DNA of 9,343 nucleotides from Rhodobacteraceae bacterium UBA6273. Lineage in GTDB: Bacteria > Pseudomonadota > Alphaproteobacteria > Rhodobacterales > Rhodobacteraceae. The notes below the pieces were generated by a model, which did not search any database, was not told where the DNA came from, and was given only the letters and a program-made list of their open reading frames with translations. The DNA is taken from contig DJUV01000006.1 of NCBI GenBank assembly GCA_002440625.1, forward strand, positions 1 to 9,343, written 5' to 3'. The translations under genes were made by a program, and so were the position numbers. How positions within the stretch are numbered: position 1 is the first letter of the stretch; every line of letters begins with the position of its first letter. Positions 6,275 through 9,343 of the stretch are shown here, piece after piece.

Positions 6275-7363
6275 TCATCCTTGCTTTGCTTTGCCGCGAG
6301 GCGTCAGGACATCCAGTGGAAGGCGCGCGCCGCCGGCGTCGCTCGAGTCGTAGGCGGCCAGCATCAGCGCCAGGGTATTGATGTTGTCGGCGGCGTCGCA
6401 GGGCGGGGTTCCACCCGTCCGCAGAGCCTCGACCATCCTGCCGAGGAGCTTCGCCGTGGAATGCGGGAAGAGGTCACCGGGGTCCGTCGCCAGCTTGCGC
6501 CGCCGGTTGCCAGTCAGCAGATGGGCCGAGGCGCTTGGGGCAAGATCAAGCTGCACGAAGGGCTTTCGCGCCCCGCCCCGGATCCCGAAGGTAAGCTGGG
6601 CCTGCCCGCCAAGCCGTGTCTCGACACAGGCCTGCGTTCCATCAAGGCGGATGTCGAGATAGCGGTGCGGTCCGCGCGACAGCCGGTCGAGCGTGATGTG
6701 GGCCACCCGGTCGCCCGAAAACTCGAGTTGTATCAGGTTCAGGTAGTCCGGCCCGCCGGGACGGTCCGGCTTTGGCATCCGGGCCGAAATCGCCCATGGC
6801 TCTTCGCCGAAGAAATAACGGCAGAGGTCGAGCGCATGGGTTCCAAACTCGAAGCAGGTGCGCCGTTTGCTCGCGCCGCGCCAGCCCTCTTCCGTCGCTT
6901 CGGTCACGAAGAATGTCTGGTTGATCGAAACGAAAAGCAGGTCGCCGAAATCCTGCGAGCCGATTGCCTTCCGTGCCGCCTCGTGCACATTCATGAAGCG
7001 GAACTCGTTGTTGACGACCACGTGCCGCCCGGTCTCCCTGGCCCGCGCGATCACGGTCCGGCCCTCATCCATCGTCAGGACGAACGGCTTTTCGCAAAAG
7101 ACATGCGCGCCGCGATCCAGCGCTTCGAGGGTCAGTGCATAGTGGCTGTCGGGCGGTGTTACGATGGCGATGATGTCGGGCTTCGTGGCCGACCAGAGAT
7201 CGGCGGTGCTGCGGAACACCGGAAAGGGAAATGCTTCCGGATCGGCGACGGGATCAACGCCGCCCACGAGGTTCAGATCGCCGATTTTGCGGATGGCCGG
7301 CAAGTGGATGTTGCGAGCCGCTGCGCCCAACCCGATCACCGCGATGTTCAGCCTTGCCGTCAT
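6275..7363 (-). CDS. Gfo/Idh/MocA family NAD(P)-dependent oxidoreductase (second copy)
   Basis: A 362-residue sugar-type dehydrogenase, longer and more canonical than the copy in the left polycistron. The nucleotide-binding loop is AVIGLGAAARNIH (G11, G13, with Ala in place of the third Gly). D37 ends strand 2 and suggests NAD(H). The family motif FCEKPFVL holds catalytic K92. VVVNNEFRF lies near the nicotinamide. CFEFGTHALDL (G174, H176, D179) is the complete G-x-H-x2-D substrate-site motif. The C-terminal alpha/beta domain includes the beta-sheet region around HRYLDIRLDGTQACVE and ends in a basic tail. ATG at 7363 is chosen because a GAGG site lies eight bases upstream and the Rossmann strand begins directly after it. 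Frames reaching 7405 overlap the upstream gene and have no better site. It sits 10 bases after the PepSY gene and just before the methyltransferase gene. The substrate is unknown; a sugar or nucleotide-sugar oxidation is the likeliest role. Confidence 0.93.
   Translation of the reverse strand: MTARLNIAVIGLGAAARNIHLPAIRKIGDLNLVGGVDPVADPEAFPFPVFRSTADLWSATKPDIIAIVTPPDSHYALTLEALDRGAHVFCEKPFVLTMDEGRTVIARARETGRHVVVNNEFRFMNVHEAARKAIGSQDFGDLLFVSINQTFFVTEATEEGWRGASKRRTCFEFGTHALDLCRYFFGEEPWAISARMPKPDRPGGPDYLNLIQLEFSGDRVAHITLDRLSRGPHRYLDIRLDGTQACVETRLGGQAQLTFGIRGGARKPFVQLDLAPSASAHLLTGNRRRKLATDPGDLFPHSTAKLLGRMVEALRTGGTPPCDAADNINTLALMLAAYDSSDAGGARLPLDVLTPRGKAKQG
6278..6282 (-). promoter_or_regulatory. Ribosome binding site deciding the methyltransferase start
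   Basis: Minus-strand AAGGA ends on the first base of the ATG at 6278, leaving no spacing for that codon. It stands eight bases from the ATG at 6269, which is a normal distance, so the second ATG is the better start. Confidence 0.5.
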
Positions 7364-7371
7364 GTCCACTG

Positions 7372-7375
7372 CCTC
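7372..7375 (-). promoter_or_regulatory. Ribosome binding site for the second oxidoreductase
   Basis: Minus-strand GAGG, eight bases before ATG 7363. It overlaps the TGA stop of the PepSY gene (7376-7374), so the two genes are translationally close and probably on one mRNA. Confidence 0.6.
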
Positions 7376-8555
7376 ACAGTTTTCCCGCAGCCAGGACCAG
7401 CGCAAGCACCGCGGCGGCGAGGCCGATCCAGTTGCCGATCCCGGAACCCGTCAGGTAATGGCCCCAGCCGGAGCGCGCTGCCCGCCCGCGTACCTTGAAT
7501 TCCTTGGTCAGCCGTTCGGAGCAGATCATTGCGCCCAGAATGCCAAGTGCCGCGAGGCCAAGGCCGAATGCGAGCCAGAGCAGCCGCGTGGGCAGGCCAA
7601 GGGCCGTGCCATAGTGCAGCACCCGCACGGCTTCGAACAGCCGCATCCTTCCGCCCAAGGCGGCAGCGGGATGGGTCATCAGCAGCGACATGCTGCCGGC
7701 CTCGGAATAGCCGACGCTCGCCGTCGGGCGCACCAGCGCCGTACCGTCCGCGCCGCGCACGGCAACCGGCTTGCCGGGGGCGGCCGGAAAGGTCACTTCG
7801 CTGATGATGAGGCCGGGCAGAGCGCTACTGGTCCGCTCGACAATACGGTCGAGGCTCTTGCCGTCGAACCCATCGGGCAGCGCCGCGGGGCCTTGAGCCT
7901 CGACCTCGGGCGCCATCGTCATCGGCGGGCCGAAACCAACCATCTCGCTCAGGAAAACTGCCGAGGTCGCAATTGTGATTATCAGAAACGGCAGCGACCA
8001 CACCGCCGTCAGGCGGTGAAGGTCGCTCAGCATGGCGCGTCTGCTTCCGGAGAAGCGCGGCCAGCGGAAAAAACCGCTCCAGAACCGGCGGTAGAGCAGC
8101 ACACCGGCGATCACGGTGGCGGCGAGCGGCAGGCTCATCGCTGAAATTGCGATCATGACGATCGTGCGCTCGGTCGAAAGCGATCGGTGCAGTTCTCGCA
8201 ACACCTGACGGACGGTCACGGCGGCGCCCGTGCCGGTGACGGAGCCGGAATAGGGGTCCACCCAGACGAACACAGCGCTGCGATCGGGCTTCACGAGGCG
8301 CAGGCGGTCTGCGTAACGCGCTCCGGGGAAACGTATCAGCACGTCGGGCCGCGCCTCCGGCATGGCGGCCGTCGCGGCGTCGAAGCTGCGCCCCAGCGGC
8401 CCTTTGCCGGCATTGCCCGCCTCGACCCGCATCGCAGGCGTCGTGAGCCAGTCAAGTTCGTCCGCGAAAACCGACAGTGACCCGGTGAGCGCAAGAAAGA
8501 CCAGCGCCACGGAGAAGAACAGGCCGAGGAAGCTGTGGATCCGTCGCGCCGACAT
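7374..8555 (-). CDS. PepSY-associated TM helix family membrane protein (PiuB-like)
   Basis: A 393-residue inner-membrane protein. RRIHSFLGLFFSVALVFLAL begins the first membrane helix (about 8-31), with H7 at its start, as is typical of PepSY-TM proteins. A periplasmic PepSY-like domain follows, with FVWVDPYSGSVTGTG (about 96-110) as the clear signature, then LRELHRSLS (H123). Helices 2 (132-154) and 3 (180-204, LHRLTAVWSLPF with H180) flank a short cytoplasmic loop rich in Arg and Trp. A second periplasmic domain runs to about 305. VLHYGTALGLPTRLLWLAFG (H314) leads into helix 4, and a final helix occupies about 374-390. Family members are called iron-regulated membrane proteins and some act as ferric-siderophore or haem-linked reductases; the recurring His residues fit haem binding. 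ATG at 8555 is chosen; TTG at 8558 is possible. No iron-responsive operator is evident in the 78 bases upstream. Its role beside glycan genes is unexplained. Confidence 0.9.
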   Translation of the reverse strand: MSARRIHSFLGLFFSVALVFLALTGSLSVFADELDWLTTPAMRVEAGNAGKGPLGRSFDAATAAMPEARPDVLIRFPGARYADRLRLVKPDRSAVFVWVDPYSGSVTGTGAAVTVRQVLRELHRSLSTERTIVMIAISAMSLPLAATVIAGVLLYRRFWSGFFRWPRFSGSRRAMLSDLHRLTAVWSLPFLIITIATSAVFLSEMVGFGPPMTMAPEVEAQGPAALPDGFDGKSLDRIVERTSSALPGLIISEVTFPAAPGKPVAVRGADGTALVRPTASVGYSEAGSMSLLMTHPAAALGGRMRLFEAVRVLHYGTALGLPTRLLWLAFGLGLAALGILGAMICSERLTKEFKVRGRAARSGWGHYLTGSGIGNWIGLAAAVLALVLAAGKL

Positions 8556-8633
8556 CAATATTGACCACTCTCGTCACCAGAGCGCCGTCGCACGCTGACT
8601 GAACGATGCTCTGCCCCGGTTCCGGTCTGGTTT

Positions 8634-9343
8634 TCACGTCGCATTATGTGTTTCCTGCCGCCGGGCCGACCGCACCTGCCAGAAAACCGCAGCGCCGAAC
8701 ATGGCGGCGACCGGCCAGAGCCACGCCACGCGGCTGCCGTAGCGGTGCGCCGGTTGCGACAGCCCGCCGCAGATGACGGCGTTGGCAAGAATGCCGAGCA
8801 GGACGAAGCCGATGAAAATGGCGACGGGGCGCGGCAACCGCCGGCTGACGAGAAGCCCTACGGCAATCGCCGCCGAAACGGAGTAGAGAACCATCTGCGC
8901 CGCAGTGGTCAAGGGCAACCAGCCTGTCCATGCAGTCAGGCGGCCATGGCCATTCCCGGTGAAGGCAAAGCCCGGCAATCCCTTCATCCGGTCCACGACC
9001 TGTTCATCCTGAAGGGTCATCACCACGCTGTTGAGGGCAAGCTGCCGGAAGACGTTGCGCAGGAAGGCCTTGCCGCTTTCCAGAGGCCGGTCGCGCACCA
9101 CGCGGAGAAAGAAGGCGAACTGTTCCTGCGCCACCGCGATCTGCTGGTCCGGAGGCAGCAGATACCACGACCCGATGCGGGGGTTCCGCGCGAAAGAGAT
9201 GTTTGTTGCGCTCAGGCGTTCCGGATCGTCCGAGAGGCGCAGTTTCTCATAGAGCGGGCAGACCGGCTCCGCCGCGTCGGGGCAGTTGTCGGCGAGATAG
9301 GTATAGCCGGGCCCGTCCTGTATCAGGCGCGCAACCAGGAACG
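8634..9343 (-). CDS. Polytopic inner-membrane protein of unknown function, C-terminal part
   Basis: Partial: the reading frame stays open to the right edge of the window, leaving about 235 residues and the stop. A GTG at 9134 lies within the frame but is not the start, because convincing protein continues upstream (for example FLVARLIQDGPGYTYLADNC). The visible part begins with a soluble stretch containing two nearby cysteines (DNC and VCP, about 20-29 visible residues in), then an amphipathic region (RVVRDRPLESGKAFLRNVFR). Three membrane helices follow, including MVLYSVSAAIAVGLLVS and FIGFVLLGILANAVICGGLS, joined by the loop SQPAHRYGSRVAWLWP. This C-terminal pattern recalls a group of uncharacterised proteobacterial membrane proteins related in layout to GT-C-type lipid-linked sugar transferases. 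That is recollection of a pattern, not a search result. It is the first visible gene of the right polycistron, 78 bases upstream of the PepSY gene. Confidence 0.75.
   Translation of the reverse strand, partial: FLVARLIQDGPGYTYLADNCPDAAEPVCPLYEKLRLSDDPERLSATNISFARNPRIGSWYLLPPDQQIAVAQEQFAFFLRVVRDRPLESGKAFLRNVFRQLALNSVVMTLQDEQVVDRMKGLPGFAFTGNGHGRLTAWTGWLPLTTAAQMVLYSVSAAIAVGLLVSRRLPRPVAIFIGFVLLGILANAVICGGLSQPAHRYGSRVAWLWPVAAMFGAAVFWQVRSARRQETHNAT

Noticed and set aside
4734..6353. A 539-codon plus-strand open frame spanning the end of the GT2 gene and the whole methyltransferase gene.
   Set aside because: The protein is Arg/Pro/Gly-rich with no recognisable domain. It lies antisense to a methyltransferase with intact motifs. 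Long antisense frames are expected in GC-rich DNA.
6068..8144. Long plus-strand open frames opposite the second oxidoreductase and PepSY genes (6068-7498 and 7164-8144).
   Set aside because: Both are antisense to well-supported proteins and show no domain, membrane pattern or ribosome binding site of their own.
8556..8633. Possible iron-responsive operator or promoter upstream of the PepSY gene.
   Set aside because: No Fur-like AT-rich palindrome and no credible -35/-10 pair is present; read-through from the upstream gene is as likely.
8555..8788. A minus-strand 77-codon frame whose stop overlaps the PepSY start as TGATG.
   Set aside because: The overlap looks like coupling, but the translation is Arg/Gly/Ser-rich and overlaps in another frame the membrane protein ending at 8634, whose helices are clear.
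1..9343. Mobile element, CRISPR array, toxin-antitoxin or phage-defence system.
   Set aside because: No transposase, integrase, direct-repeat array, nuclease, helicase or small toxin-like gene pair is seen; all well-supported genes fit metabolism, glycan or membrane functions.

Overview
The window looks like chromosomal DNA of an alphaproteobacterium, most likely of the Rhodobacteraceae type. This rests on the high GC content, strong G/C preference at third codon positions, frequent GTG starts and tightly packed overlapping genes. It is an impression from reading the sequence, not a computed classification. I see no RNA genes, insertion sequences, phage genes or CRISPR arrays. The window is almost entirely coding and has no gene-free stretch longer than 300 bases.

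Left block (1-4232, minus strand): a polycistron, read right to left, encodes a Gfo/Idh/MocA oxidoreductase, a short GT2-like glycosyltransferase, a GT4 (GT-B fold) glycosyltransferase, a second GT2-like glycosyltransferase, and the first 118 codons of a zinc-ribbon protein that is probably a methyltransferase. All four internal junctions overlap by 1 or 4 bases (GTGA or TGATG). The genes are therefore very probably co-transcribed and translationally coupled.

Middle (4233-5343): a 193-bp divergent intergenic region carries a split inverted repeat, a 10-bp palindrome and a plausible promoter. It is followed by one plus-strand gene for a third GT2 glycosyltransferase. The three GT2 proteins are paralogues: they share a C-terminal membrane-associated segment with a GE-x2-G signature. 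Only the plus-strand copy keeps all the usual catalytic-domain landmarks.

Right block (5355-9343, minus strand): read right to left, this encodes the C-terminal part of a polytopic membrane protein, a PepSY-type membrane protein, a second Gfo/Idh/MocA oxidoreductase and a UbiE/COQ5-like SAM methyltransferase. The last of these converges with the plus-strand GT2 gene, with only 11 bp between stop codons.

Taken together, the window is best read as part of a surface-glycan or glycoconjugate locus. Nucleotide sugars or glycan sugars would be oxidised by the Gfo/Idh enzymes, transferred at the inner membrane by GT2 and GT4 enzymes, and possibly O-methylated by the methyltransferases. The substrate and the final polymer cannot be told from sequence. 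No Wzx, Wzy, Wza or Wzc export component is visible. I do not see a clearly undescribed system. The most unusual signal is the trio of divergent GT2 paralogues, two of which have lost different canonical elements.
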